Assembly: GCF_014534655.1 (NCBI RefSeq)
Contig: NZ_JACVVD010000010.1
Location: forward strand, 186,001-250,000
DNA: 64,000 nt
Direction of reading: 5' to 3'
From: Paenibacillus sedimenti
Lineage (GTDB): Bacteria > Bacillota > Bacilli > Paenibacillales > NBRC-103111
The notes beneath the pieces were generated by a model. It saw only the letters and a list, made by a program, of their open reading frames with translations. It did not search any database and was not told the origin of the DNA. How positions within the stretch are numbered: position 1 is the first letter of the stretch; each line of letters starts with the position of its first letter. Positions 32,635-42,093 of the stretch are shown here, in pieces. Both the position numbers and the translations under genes were made by a program.

Positions 32635-34182
32635 TTAATGTTTGAAGTGTCTTACGCCTGTCATAATCATAGCGATGCCGTTCTCGTTCGCTACGCGGAT
32701 GGATTCCTCGTCCTTGATTGAACCCCCCGGCTGAATAACAGCCGTGATGCCGGCTTTTGCCGCCATTTCGAGCGTGTCTCCCATTGGGAAGAACGCATCG
32801 GAAGCGAGTACGGAGCCTTTGGCTTTGTCGCCGGCTTGCTCGATGGCGATTTTCGCCGCGCCTACGCGGTTCATTTGTCCGGCGCCTACGCCGACTGTCA
32901 TATCGTCAGCCGCGAGTACGATTGCGTTAGATTTAACGTGCTTAACTACTTTCCACGCGAAAAGCAGCTGTTTCAGTTCCTCTTCCGTCGGCTGACGTTC
33001 GGTGACGACCTTCAGGTCGGCGTCTGTAAGCTGGTAAGCATCGCTGTCTTGAACGAGCATGCCGCCTTCAACGGAAGTGATCACCGGCTCCGCTTTGCGG
33101 CCGGTTACTGTATCTAAGCCGCTTACTTTGAGCAAGCGAATGTTTTTCTTTTTCTCGAGGATTTCGAGTGCTCCCGGCGTGAAATCCGGAGCGATGACGA
33201 TTTCCAAAAAGATTTCGTGCAGCAGCTGCGCCGTCGCTTCATCAACCGTGCGGTTCGCTGCCACGATGCCGCCGAAAATCGAAGTCGGATCGGCCGCGTA
33301 TGCTTTTTGGTACGCTTCAAGTACCGTTGTACCGATGCCTACGCCGCAAGGATTCATGTGCTTAACGGCAACAACCGCAGGCTCGCTGAATTCTTTAACG
33401 ATCTGAAGCGCCGTATTCGCATCGTTAATATTGTTGTAGGATAACTCTTTACCGTGCAATTGTTCTGCTGTCGTAATGTTGCCTGCAGCCGCGTTCGGCT
33501 TGCGGTAGAAAGCAGCTTTTTGGTGAGGATTTTCTCCGTAACGAAGTTCCTGCACTTTTTCGTAAGTAACTGTGTAACGTTCTGGGTAAGGCTCGCCCAC
33601 TTGCTTGGACAAGTAGTCGGAGATCAGGGCATCGTAAGAGCCTGTGTGGCGGAACACTTTCGCAGCCAAGCGTTTGCGGGTATCAAGGGTCGTGTCGCCG
33701 CCCTCTTGCACTTCTTCCAGCACCTGCGCGTAATCCGCCGCATCCACAACAACCGTTACGAACGCGTGGTTTTTCGCTGCTGAACGAAGCATTGTCGGTC
33801 CGCCGATATCGATGTTCTCGATCGCATCCTCATACGTTACATTCGGCTTCGCAATCGTCTCGGCAAAAGGATACAAATTCACGACGACCAGATCGATATA
33901 GTCAAGTCCGAGCTGCTTCATGCTCTCTTGATGCTCAACGTTATCGCGTACCGCAAGCAGACCGCTGTGTACGGCCGGATGCAGCGTTTTAACGCGGCCG
34001 TCCATGATTTCCGGGAACCCAGTAACCTCGGAGATTCCGATGACCGGCACCCCTTTTTCCTTCAACAAACTTTGCGTACCGCCTGTGGAAATGATCTCGA
34101 CGCCCAGCTTCGCCAGCTCGCCGGCGAATTCAACGATACCCGTTTTGTCGGACACGCTGATCAGTGCTCTTTTGATAGCCAC
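32635..34182 (-). CDS. purH: Bifunctional AICAR formyltransferase/IMP cyclohydrolase
   Basis: 515 residues from GTG 34182 with GGGAGG at 9 bp. N-terminal MGS-like cyclohydrolase domain (1-150, ALISVSDKTGIVEFA, STGGTQSLL) and C-terminal AICAR transformylase domain with ELRYGENPHQKAAFYR, VKHMNPCGVG and QMNRVGAAKIAIEQA. It carries out the last two steps to IMP using 10-formyltetrahydrofolate. It is separated from purN by a 500-bp repeat-rich gap, so it may have an additional promoter. Confidence 0.97.
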   Translation of the reverse strand: MAIKRALISVSDKTGIVEFAGELAKLGVEIISTGGTQSLLKEKGVPVIGISEVTGFPEIMDGRVKTLHPAVHSGLLAVRDNVEHQESMKQLGLDYIDLVVVNLYPFAETIAKPNVTYEDAIENIDIGGPTMLRSAAKNHAFVTVVVDAADYAQVLEEVQEGGDTTLDTRKRLAAKVFRHTGSYDALISDYLSKQVGEPYPERYTVTYEKVQELRYGENPHQKAAFYRKPNAAAGNITTAEQLHGKELSYNNINDANTALQIVKEFSEPAVVAVKHMNPCGVGIGTTVLEAYQKAYAADPTSIFGGIVAANRTVDEATAQLLHEIFLEIVIAPDFTPGALEILEKKKNIRLLKVSGLDTVTGRKAEPVITSVEGGMLVQDSDAYQLTDADLKVVTERQPTEEELKQLLFAWKVVKHVKSNAIVLAADDMTVGVGAGQMNRVGAAKIAIEQAGDKAKGSVLASDAFFPMGDTLEMAAKAGITAVIQPGGSIKDEESIRVANENGIAMIMTGVRHFKH

Positions 34183-34199
34183 TTTGCTTCCTCCCAGAA

Positions 34200-34682
34200 A
34201 ATGATTTTTATATATAAAAATAGTACATGCCGCCGAAAACGGAAACTCGACTATACCTCTTTACTTGCTCGCCTTCGCTGATACTCCAAAACTCAGCAAG
34301 TTACGCTCTGCCGATCATGTTACTCAAAATCGTTAATTTACTGAATTACTACCACTCATGCTTATTCAAAACCGCTGGCAAATTACGTTCTACCGTTAAT
34401 GTTACTTAAAAGCGATAATTTATTGCTTAAACCTCACACTAGTTAGGCCCTTATATCGAGTTACTAACAGCAAAAAATGCTGTTAAAAACATCCAAGCCT
34501 GTGCCCTAGTCAATTTACCTGCAAAAAATGCTGTAAATTCCGCATAAATGTGTTCTGAGTACAAGTACACTGTGAATTAACAGCACTTTTTGCAAGATTC
34601 AACGCTAATAAGCTGAAATAAGCTAAATTACAGGCACTTATTGCTATTAATTGTATAAGATGACCCGCCCGGCATATAACAC
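34200..34682. repeat. Repeat-rich gap inside the pur operon
   Basis: 483 bp between purN and purH without a gene. A unit of about 58 bp occurs at 34288-34343 and again at 34367-34425 (shared cores TTACG, TCTACCG/TCTGCCG, ATGTTACT and AATTTA). Further on, the core ACAGCATTTTTTGC or its variant ACAGCACTTTTTGC occurs three times (near 34468, 34514 and 34578), twice on the minus and once on the plus strand. Such short dispersed repeats are unusual inside a biosynthetic operon. Confidence 0.65.
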
Positions 34683-35294
34683 CTACAACCGAAGGCTCAC
34701 CCGGCGCCCGTCGATGCTGACGCGGCCCTCGCGCAGCCAGCGGATGACCTGCGGCAGCAGCACATGCTCAGCCGCATGGATGCGCTCGGCGAGCGAGTCC
34801 GCGGTCTCGTGCTCGTGAATCTCGACGCTGCGCTGGGCGATGATCGGTCCGGAATCCAGCCCGCCGTCCACGAAGTGAACGGTCACGCCGGTTTGCTTCA
34901 CGCCGTACTCCACCGCCTGCTCGATGGCGCGGACGCCAGGGAACGAAGGCAGCAGCGAGGGATGAATGTTGATCATTCGGCCGTAATAAGGCACGACCAG
35001 CACATTCGTGATGATCCGCATGTATCCCGCCATGACGATCAGATCCACTTGGCGCTCCTGCAGTTCCTGCAGAATCAAAGACTCATAGGCTTCCCTGCTG
35101 GCATACTCCTTCGGCCGAAACGCAAACACCGGCACCTTCGCTTCTTTTGCGCGTTCCACCACGAACGCATTCGGACGATCACAGACAAGAAGCTCGATGC
35201 TGACATCAAGCTTCCCCTTCTGTACCTGATCGACGATTGCTTGAAAATTCGAGCCGCTGCCTGAGGCAAAGACGGCAATCCGATAAGGCTGCAT
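34683..35294 (-). CDS. purN: Phosphoribosylglycinamide formyltransferase (GART)
   Basis: 203 residues, folate-dependent enzyme for step 3. N-terminal FASGSGSNFQAIVDQ binds phosphate, VDLIVMAGYMRI and NIHPSLLPSFPG contain the catalytic Asn/His, and the GVTVHFVDGGLDSGPII loop holds the catalytic Asp. Its ATG at 35294 is 3 bp after the purM stop, so the two are coupled. Confidence 0.97.
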   Translation of the reverse strand: MQPYRIAVFASGSGSNFQAIVDQVQKGKLDVSIELLVCDRPNAFVVERAKEAKVPVFAFRPKEYASREAYESLILQELQERQVDLIVMAGYMRIITNVLVVPYYGRMINIHPSLLPSFPGVRAIEQAVEYGVKQTGVTVHFVDGGLDSGPIIAQRSVEIHEHETADSLAERIHAAEHVLLPQVIRWLREGRVSIDGRRVSLRL

Positions 35295-35297
35295 GAC

Positions 35298-36338
35298 TTA
35301 CACCTCGGCTCCTTGGAAGGTAACCACGCGCTCGCCTTCAGTTACGACGCCGAGCCGGTATACCTTCTCGCCTTGTTTTTCAGCAGCTGCGATTGCTTTC
35401 TCCGCATCATCCGCGCCAACGATAATCACCATGCCGATACCCATGTTAAACGTGCGGAACATATCGTTGTTGCTAATGCCGCCCTCGCGCTGCATCAATT
35501 CAAAAATCGGCAGAATCGGCCATGAGCCGTATTGGATTTCTACATTCACGCCATCCGGAAGGACGCGAGGAATATTTTCGATAAAACCGCCGCCCGTAAT
35601 ATGCGCCATGCCTTTAATGCTGACTTCCTCCAACATCCCCAGCACCGGCTTCACATATAAACGAGTTGGCTCCAGCAGCACATTGCCAAGCTTATCCCCA
35701 AGCTCTTCCACATGCCCTTGAAGCGTATACCCTTTATCCTCCAGCAAAAGCTTGCGCACAAGAGAGAACCCGTTGCTGTGCACACCGCTAGAAGCCAGAC
35801 CCAGAACGACGTCTCCGGGACAGATGGTGGTGCCGTCGATGATTTTTTTCTTGTCGACGATCCCTACGGTAAAGCCGGCAATGTCATACTCCCCCGACGC
35901 ATACATGCCCGGCATTTCCGCCGTTTCGCCGCCGATCAGCGCACAGCCTGACTCCGCGCAGCCGTCAGCGATCCCTTTGACAATCGCTTCAATCTTCTCT
36001 GGAACTACACGATCACATGCGAGATAGTCGAGGAAAAAAAGCGGCTCCGCGCCCTGAACTATAATATCGTTCACGCACATCGCGACCGCATCGATCCCGA
36101 TCGTATCGTGCTTGTCCATCGCAAAAGCGATTTTCAGCTTGGTGCCCACGCCGTCCGTTCCGGATACGAGCACTGGCTCCTCGTACTTGTCCTTGTTCAA
36201 ACCGAACAGCCCGCCGAAGCCGCCGAGGTCAGTCAGCACTTCAGGACGGAATGTCCGTTTCACGTGTTTCTTCATCCGTTCTACTGCTTCGTTCCCCGCC
36301 GCGATATCGACTCCAGCCTTTTTGTAAGCATCCGACAC
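35298..36338 (-). CDS. purM: Phosphoribosylformylglycinamidine cyclo-ligase (AIR synthase)
   Basis: 346 residues, normal length. Step 5: closes FGAM to AIR with ATP. Conserved MSDAYKKAGVDIAAGNEAVERMK, SGTDGVGTKLKIAF, MCVNDIIVQGAEPLFFLDY, GGETAEMPGMY and HITGGGFIENIPR are present. Lies between purF and purN with an 83-bp gap to purF. Confidence 0.97.
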   Translation of the reverse strand: MSDAYKKAGVDIAAGNEAVERMKKHVKRTFRPEVLTDLGGFGGLFGLNKDKYEEPVLVSGTDGVGTKLKIAFAMDKHDTIGIDAVAMCVNDIIVQGAEPLFFLDYLACDRVVPEKIEAIVKGIADGCAESGCALIGGETAEMPGMYASGEYDIAGFTVGIVDKKKIIDGTTICPGDVVLGLASSGVHSNGFSLVRKLLLEDKGYTLQGHVEELGDKLGNVLLEPTRLYVKPVLGMLEEVSIKGMAHITGGGFIENIPRVLPDGVNVEIQYGSWPILPIFELMQREGGISNNDMFRTFNMGIGMVIIVGADDAEKAIAAAEKQGEKVYRLGVVTEGERVVTFQGAEV

Positions 36339-36421
36339 TTCGCTTCCACTCCTTATATTTGTCTATGAAAGGGAGGTTACCCTCCCGTTTTTCCGAATTT
36401 CCACTCATCTTACCCGCAGCT

Positions 36422-37954
36422 TTAATCGCAAGCGCAGCCCACTTTTCCTGTATCAACAATTTCCGTCGGATAATTGTTGTTGAAGCAGGCCATGCAGTAG
36501 CCGCTTTGGTCGCCGGCAGAACCTGTCCCGATGGAATCGAGCAGCCCTTCTTGCGTGAGGAAATGCAACGAATCCGCATTAATCGCTTTGCGAATTTCTT
36601 CGACGGAATTCATCGCGGCGATCAACTCTTTGCGGCTGGGTGTATCGATCCCATAATAGCAAGGGTTCATAAAAGGCGGCGAAGAGATGCGCACATGCAC
36701 TTCCGTTGCGCCCGCTTCACGAAGCAGATTCACGATGCGCAAGCTGGTCGTCCCGCGCACGATTGAATCGTCGATCATGACGACGCGTTTACCTTCGACC
36801 ACTTTGCGAACGGCGCTGAGCTTCATTTTCACGCCTTGCTCCCGAAGCTCTTGGCTCGGTTGAATGAACGTACGGCCCGTATAGCGGTTCTTGATCAAAC
36901 CAAGCTCGTAAGGAATACCCGTCTGTTCCGCATAACCGATCGCAGCTGAAATACTCGAATCCGGCACGCCAGTCACAACGTCGGCATCCACGAACGATTC
37001 CATGGCGAGACGCTTGCCCATCCGCTTTCGCGCGGAGTGGATGTTGATCGCGTCAATATCGCTGTCCGGACGCGCGAAGTAGATGTACTCCATCGCGCAA
37101 ATCGAACGCTTGCCGCTTTCAGCGAAACGATCTTCATGGAATCCGTCACGATCCAGAACAAGGATTTCACCTGGTTGAACATCACGGAGATACGTGCCGC
37201 CAACGGCGTCAAAAGCACAGGACTCCGAAGCGAACAAGTATGCATCGCCAAGTCTGCCCATCATTAAAGGACGCAAACCGTTCGGATCGAGCGCAGCAAT
37301 CAGCTTATCGTTGGTCATGATCAGGAAGGCAAAGCCTCCGATCACTTGCTTCAAAGCATCTTTGACCGCATCCAAGATGTCATCGTGCTCGGAACGGGCG
37401 ATCAGATGCGCAAGCACTTCTGTATCGCTCGTCGTTTGGAAGATCGAGCCTTTGCGCTCCAGCTCCCGCTTAATAATGTTCGCATTGTCGAGATTTCCGT
37501 TCGTCGCAATGGCCAGTTCGCCCTCGCGGTATTTGAACACGAGCGGCTGTGCGTTAGCCAGCTTGCTTTCGCCCGCTGTTGAGTAGCGCACATGCGCGAT
37601 GGCAGAAGAACCCGTCAATGGAGGCAATGTCTCATTGTTGAACACTTCTTTGGCAAGTCCCATACCGCGGTAATAGTTGAACTTTTCGCCATCTGTCGTA
37701 CAAATGCCCGCGCTTTCCTGTCCGCGATGCTGAAGGGCGTGAAGCCCGTAATAACAAAGCGAGGAAGCGTCGGGATGACCATACACCCCGAACACCCCGC
37801 ACTCTTCATTCAGCTTGTCAAACAACCCGCCATGGCCAGCTACACCTTCGTTGTAATATTCACCTGTCCAAAGCTCATGCTGCCCATTGCCCAATTCAAC
37901 ACTAGGAGCAGCAGGAAGCTTCAGGGCCCCGGTTTGTTTCACGCCATTAGACAT
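36422..37954 (-). CDS. purF: Amidophosphoribosyltransferase, long propeptide
   Basis: 510 residues. First committed step: PRPP plus glutamine to phosphoribosylamine. The N-terminal nucleophile Cys is residue 52 in KLNEECGVFGVYGH, so the propeptide to be removed is 51 residues, against about 11 in B. subtilis PurF. The PRTase motif VMIDDSIVRGTT and C-terminal cluster cysteines (YCMACF and VGCACD) indicate the oxygen-sensitive 4Fe-4S type. Its start overlaps the purL stop by 16 bp. If translation started later the propeptide would be shorter: no in-frame ATG occurs before Cys52. Confidence 0.96.
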   Translation of the reverse strand: MSNGVKQTGALKLPAAPSVELGNGQHELWTGEYYNEGVAGHGGLFDKLNEECGVFGVYGHPDASSLCYYGLHALQHRGQESAGICTTDGEKFNYYRGMGLAKEVFNNETLPPLTGSSAIAHVRYSTAGESKLANAQPLVFKYREGELAIATNGNLDNANIIKRELERKGSIFQTTSDTEVLAHLIARSEHDDILDAVKDALKQVIGGFAFLIMTNDKLIAALDPNGLRPLMMGRLGDAYLFASESCAFDAVGGTYLRDVQPGEILVLDRDGFHEDRFAESGKRSICAMEYIYFARPDSDIDAINIHSARKRMGKRLAMESFVDADVVTGVPDSSISAAIGYAEQTGIPYELGLIKNRYTGRTFIQPSQELREQGVKMKLSAVRKVVEGKRVVMIDDSIVRGTTSLRIVNLLREAGATEVHVRISSPPFMNPCYYGIDTPSRKELIAAMNSVEEIRKAINADSLHFLTQEGLLDSIGTGSAGDQSGYCMACFNNNYPTEIVDTGKVGCACD

Positions 37955-40185
37955 GGAATCGCATCCTTCCAGACCTTTTCCAGCTCGCTTACCGGAGACT
38001 GGATTCGCTGTTCGCCGTTAACCGATATGTTTAGTTCTGTACCTGTGACTGTTCCGATTTCCTGATAAGGGACGCCCTGCGAAGCGATCCAGTGTTTCAA
38101 AGCGTCTGCTTTATCTGGAGCAGCTGTCAGCAGGATACGGGATTGGCTTTCGCTGAACAGCGCGAAGTCTGCGCGAAGCTCAGTTTTAACAGCTACTTGT
38201 GCGCCCAGGCGTCCGCTGATGCTGCTCTCTGCGAGCGCTACAGCAAGTCCGCCCTCAGACAAGTCATGTGCCGAAGCAACCAGACCTTCTTGAATCGCCT
38301 TCAACACTGCGCCTTGCAGGCGTTTCTCAACAGCCAAGTCCAACTCAGGCGGACGGCCTTCCGTAACGCCATGTACAACATATTGGAATTCGCTGCCGCC
38401 GAGTTCTGCTTTCGTCTCGCCGAGCAGGATGATGATGTCGCCTTCGTTCTTGAAGCTTTGTGTCGTAATGTGATCGATGTCATGAACCAAACCTACCATC
38501 CCGATAACCGGAGTCGGGTAGATTGCGCCTTTGGCGTTCTCATTGTACAAAGACACGTTACCGCCGATAACCGGAGCGTCCAGCACGCGGCAAGCTTCAG
38601 CCATACCGTCAGTCGCTTTCTCCAGCTGCCAGAAAATCTCCGGCTTATCCGGACTGCCGAAGTTCAGGTTGTCCGTCACAGCCAGCGGCTCGGCGCCGGA
38701 GCAAACGACGTTGCGCGCTGCTTCGGAGACAGCGATCCGTCCGCCCACTTCCGGATCGAGGTACACGTAACGCCCGTTGCAGTCGGTCGTCATCGCCAGC
38801 CCCTTGCGGGTGCCGCGAATGGTTACGACCGCTGCGTCCGAACCCGGGCGCACTGCCGTATCCGTACGAACCATGTAGTCATACTGGTTGTACACCCACT
38901 CTTTGTTCGCGACCGTCGGAGACGCGAGCACTTGCTTCAACGCATCCGTCAAATCCGTTACCTCAGGGTAACGAGTCGTGTCGATGGATGCGTTCGCCTC
39001 GTAGTAAGCCGGCACCTTGCTCGGCTTATTGTACACCGGGCACTCGTCGACGAGTGCCCCTACAGGCATGTCACCCACGACCTCGCCGTGGTGGATCAAA
39101 CGCAAGCGACCGTCATCGGTCACCTTTCCGACTTTCGCGCAGTGCAAGCCCCAGCGCTCAAAAATCCCCTTCGCTTGCGCCTCATGCTTCGGCTCAACGA
39201 CGAACAGCATGCGCTCCTGCGACTCGGACAGCATCATTTCATAGGCTGTCATGCCCTCTTCGCGCTGCGGCACCTCATCGAGGTAAAGCTCCATGCCGTT
39301 CCCCGCTTTACTTGCCATCTCGGCGCTGGAGCATGTAAGCCCCGCTGCGCCCATATCTTGAATTCCGAGCACGATGCCAGAATTGATAAGCTCCAAGCAC
39401 GCTTCCAGCACGAGCTTTTCCATGAACGGATCGCCCACTTGCACCGCCGGGCGCTTCGCTTCGGACTCTGCCGTCAGCTCTTCCGACGCGAACGTCGCGC
39501 CGTGGATACCGTCGCGGCCTGTCGCCGGGCCGACGTAGAATACCGGGTTGCCAACGCCTTTGGCAACGCCGCGTTGGATCTTGTCGTGGTCGATGAGACC
39601 GACGCACATGGCGTTAACGAGCGGGTTCCCCTCGTAGCTCTCGTCGAACATCACTTCGCCGCCTACAGTCGGAATGCCGATACAGTTCCCGTATCCGGCG
39701 ATTCCCGAGACGACGTGCTCGAACAAATACTTCACGCGGTCGTTTTGCAGCTTACCGAACCTGAGTGAGTTCAGCAGCGCTACCGGACGCGCGCCCATCG
39801 AGAAGATATCGCGGATAATCCCGCCAACGCCCGTCGCTGCGCCTTGATATGGCTCAATCGCCGATGGGTGGTTGTGACTTTCGATTTTGAAAACAACGGC
39901 TTGGTTGTCGCCGATATCTACGATCCCTGCGCCTTCGCCGGGTCCCATCAGGACGCGAGGTCCTGTCGTCGGGAACTTGCGAAGCACAGGTTTGGAATTT
40001 TTATAAGAGCAATGTTCGGACCACATGACGCTGAATACGCCGATCTCCACATAGTTCGGATTGCGTCCGAGGAAGCCGCAGATTTTGGCGTACTCGTCAT
40101 CGGTTACGCCCATCTGCTTGTAAATTTTCTGCTCCGCGATTTGCTCGGCTGTTGGTTCCTTAGCGGATAGCTGCTGCTGCGCCAT
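37939..40185 (-). CDS. purL: FGAM synthase large subunit (PurL, small type)
   Basis: 748 residues, the length of the three-part PurLQS enzyme. Two AIR-synthase-like halves: VMWSEHCSYKNSKPVLR and VFKIESHNHPSAIEPYQGAATGVGG near the start, QDMGAAGLTCSSAEMA in the middle and VASAHDLSEGGLAVALAES near the end. Converts FGAR to FGAM using ATP and ammonia supplied by PurQ. Overlaps purQ by 26 bp upstream and purF by 16 bp downstream. Confidence 0.97.
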   Translation of the reverse strand: MAQQQLSAKEPTAEQIAEQKIYKQMGVTDDEYAKICGFLGRNPNYVEIGVFSVMWSEHCSYKNSKPVLRKFPTTGPRVLMGPGEGAGIVDIGDNQAVVFKIESHNHPSAIEPYQGAATGVGGIIRDIFSMGARPVALLNSLRFGKLQNDRVKYLFEHVVSGIAGYGNCIGIPTVGGEVMFDESYEGNPLVNAMCVGLIDHDKIQRGVAKGVGNPVFYVGPATGRDGIHGATFASEELTAESEAKRPAVQVGDPFMEKLVLEACLELINSGIVLGIQDMGAAGLTCSSAEMASKAGNGMELYLDEVPQREEGMTAYEMMLSESQERMLFVVEPKHEAQAKGIFERWGLHCAKVGKVTDDGRLRLIHHGEVVGDMPVGALVDECPVYNKPSKVPAYYEANASIDTTRYPEVTDLTDALKQVLASPTVANKEWVYNQYDYMVRTDTAVRPGSDAAVVTIRGTRKGLAMTTDCNGRYVYLDPEVGGRIAVSEAARNVVCSGAEPLAVTDNLNFGSPDKPEIFWQLEKATDGMAEACRVLDAPVIGGNVSLYNENAKGAIYPTPVIGMVGLVHDIDHITTQSFKNEGDIIILLGETKAELGGSEFQYVVHGVTEGRPPELDLAVEKRLQGAVLKAIQEGLVASAHDLSEGGLAVALAESSISGRLGAQVAVKTELRADFALFSESQSRILLTAAPDKADALKHWIASQGVPYQEIGTVTGTELNISVNGEQRIQSPVSELEKVWKDAIPCLMA

Positions 40186-40858
40186 GTTTCTCCCTCCAAG
40201 TGTTCAGAATCGATGTGAACATTCTTTTGCCGTCCGCCGACCCGAGGAGCTCATGAATGGCGCGCTCCGGATGGGGCATCATACCTACTACGTTACCGGC
40301 TTTATTACAAATTCCGGCAATATCGTCTACCGAACCGTTCGGGTTATTGCCTGCTTCATAACGGAATACGATCTGATTGTTCTCTTGCAGTTCTTTCAGC
40401 GTTGCATCGTCACAGTAGTAGTTCCCTTCACCGTGCGCAATCGGAATATTGATCAGCTCACCTTCCGCATAATCCCGCGTAAATGGCGTTGCATTGTTCT
40501 CAACACGCAAAAGCGCCTGATGACAGCGGAATTTCATGCCGTTGTTGCGGAGCAGTGCTCCCGGCAACAATCTTGCTTCCGTCAGCACTTGGAATCCGTT
40601 GCAAATACCAAGAATGTATTTGCCCTCTTCAGCTGCTTTTACTACAGCTTTCATCACGTTCGTGAACTGTGCAATCGCTCCGCAGCGCAGATAGTCTCCA
40701 TAGGAGAATCCGCCCGGCACGAGGATGCAGTCGTATTTGGACAAATCGTCCGCCGTATGCCATACATAGTCGACCGGTTGGCCGATCGTATCTTCAACTG
40801 CTTTGTAGCAGTCAATGTCGCAGTTCGATCCCGGAAACACAAGAACCGCAAAATTCAT
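40160..40858 (-). CDS. purQ: FGAM synthase glutaminase subunit
   Basis: 232 residues, class I glutamine amidotransferase that feeds ammonia to PurL. Start FAVLVFPGSNCDIDCYKA, nucleophile elbow ILGICNGFQVL with the active Cys, and MMPHPERAIHE with catalytic His and Glu. Start ATG 40858 with AGGAGA upstream. The 64-bp gap to purS contains a perfect 8-bp hairpin AGTTTTGC/GCAAAACT at 40875-40894, possibly a processing or attenuation site. Confidence 0.97.
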   Translation of the reverse strand: MNFAVLVFPGSNCDIDCYKAVEDTIGQPVDYVWHTADDLSKYDCILVPGGFSYGDYLRCGAIAQFTNVMKAVVKAAEEGKYILGICNGFQVLTEARLLPGALLRNNGMKFRCHQALLRVENNATPFTRDYAEGELINIPIAHGEGNYYCDDATLKELQENNQIVFRYEAGNNPNGSVDDIAGICNKAGNVVGMMPHPERAIHELLGSADGKRMFTSILNTWREKHGAAAAIR

Positions 40859-40922
40859 GTCGATCTCTCCTTAGAGTTTTGCTTTAGCAAAACTAGCATC
40901 GTAAGCATATTCTTATGGTTTG

Positions 40923-41162
40923 TTACGCCAACTCGTAGCGGTAGTCTTCGATAACCGTGTTCGCCAGCAGCTTCTCGCACATGGCTTTCACGCGTGCTTC
41001 CGCTTCCGCTTTATCCGTTGTGTTCAGCTCTAGCTCCAAGTATTTACCTATGCGAACCTTTCCAACTTCCTCAAAACCCATCGAATGAAGCGCACCTTGC
41101 ACCGCAGTTCCTTGAACGTCCAAAACGTTTTGCTTGATCGTTACGTAAACCGTTGCTTTCAT
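40923..41162 (-). CDS. purS: FGAM synthase subunit PurS
   Basis: 79 residues, normal size. Typical ferredoxin-like small subunit (KATVYVTIKQNVLDVQGTAV, GKYLELEL) that bridges PurL and PurQ. Start ATG with GAGGAGGAG; 22 bp after the purC stop. Confidence 0.96.
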   Translation of the reverse strand: MKATVYVTIKQNVLDVQGTAVQGALHSMGFEEVGKVRIGKYLELELNTTDKAEAEARVKAMCEKLLANTVIEDYRYELA

Positions 41163-41184
41163 TTCTAATCTCTCCTCCTCTAAA

Positions 41185-42072
41185 TTAATCCACCAAACGG
41201 TGTAGAATTTCTTTGTATCTGTTTGCCGTTTCTTCTACAACGGAAGCCGGCAGCTCGTCCGGTTCGCTGTTTTTATCCCAGCCCGAGTTCGCCAGGTACG
41301 TACGCACAGGCTCTTTATCCATCGAATCGATTTCAATATCGAGCGCGTATTTGTCTTGTGCCCAGTACCGCGAAGAGTCCGGCGTGAAAATTTCATCAAT
41401 AATAATGAGTTCACCGTTATAAATGCCGAATTCAAATTTCGTATCCGCTAAAATAATGCCTTTTTGCTCACAGATCGCATGCGCCAGCGTGTAGAGCATA
41501 ATGCTTCTCTTCTGCAGCTCATACGTGATTTCTTCACCGATCAATTCACACATTTGCTGGACGGAAATATCTTCGTCATGACCCACATCATTTTTCGCTG
41601 CAGGCGTGAAAATCGGATGCTCCAAACGTTGGTTTTTCCGCAATCCCTCAAGAAGCTTCTGTCCGTTAATCTCGCCGGTCTTCTCATATTGTCTCCAGCC
41701 GTTGCCCGTAATGTACCCGCGAACGACGCACTCAATGGAGATGCGCTCCGCTTTTTTCGCTACAATAATTCGTTCTTTCAGCAGTTCTCTTGCCGCTGCA
41801 TCCGGAATCACATCTTGCAATTGTTCCACGTCCGTGTGCACGATGTGGTTGTTCATGTAGCCGCTTGTGATACCGAACCAGTATTTGCTCAGTGCGTTCA
41901 GCACGTAGCCTTTGTCAGGCACACCGGGCTTCAAAATGTAATCAAACGCCGAAATCCGATCCGTTACGACGATCAAAAAATGCTCGCCCAAATCATACAG
42001 TTCACGCACTTTGCCTTTGTGCACCAAAGGCGCCTTGACCAGCCCTGCCGCTGTGTCCAGTATATTACTCAC
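41185..42072 (-). CDS. purC: SAICAR synthetase, long type
   Basis: About 295 residues from GTG 42072 (AGGGG 10 bp upstream); TTG 42075 and ATG 42090 are alternatives. Adds aspartate to CAIR. Motifs LVHKGKVRELYDLG, VVTDRISAFDYIL, IECVVRGYITGNGW and LADTKFEFG are present. B. subtilis PurC has about 240 residues; this one belongs to the longer group of about 300, with an N-terminal and several internal additions. The neighbours show it serves the same position in the operon. Confidence 0.95.
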   Translation of the reverse strand: MSNILDTAAGLVKAPLVHKGKVRELYDLGEHFLIVVTDRISAFDYILKPGVPDKGYVLNALSKYWFGITSGYMNNHIVHTDVEQLQDVIPDAAARELLKERIIVAKKAERISIECVVRGYITGNGWRQYEKTGEINGQKLLEGLRKNQRLEHPIFTPAAKNDVGHDEDISVQQMCELIGEEITYELQKRSIMLYTLAHAICEQKGIILADTKFEFGIYNGELIIIDEIFTPDSSRYWAQDKYALDIEIDSMDKEPVRTYLANSGWDKNSEPDELPASVVEETANRYKEILHRLVD

Positions 42073-42093
42073 CAAAACACGTCCCCTCATTTA

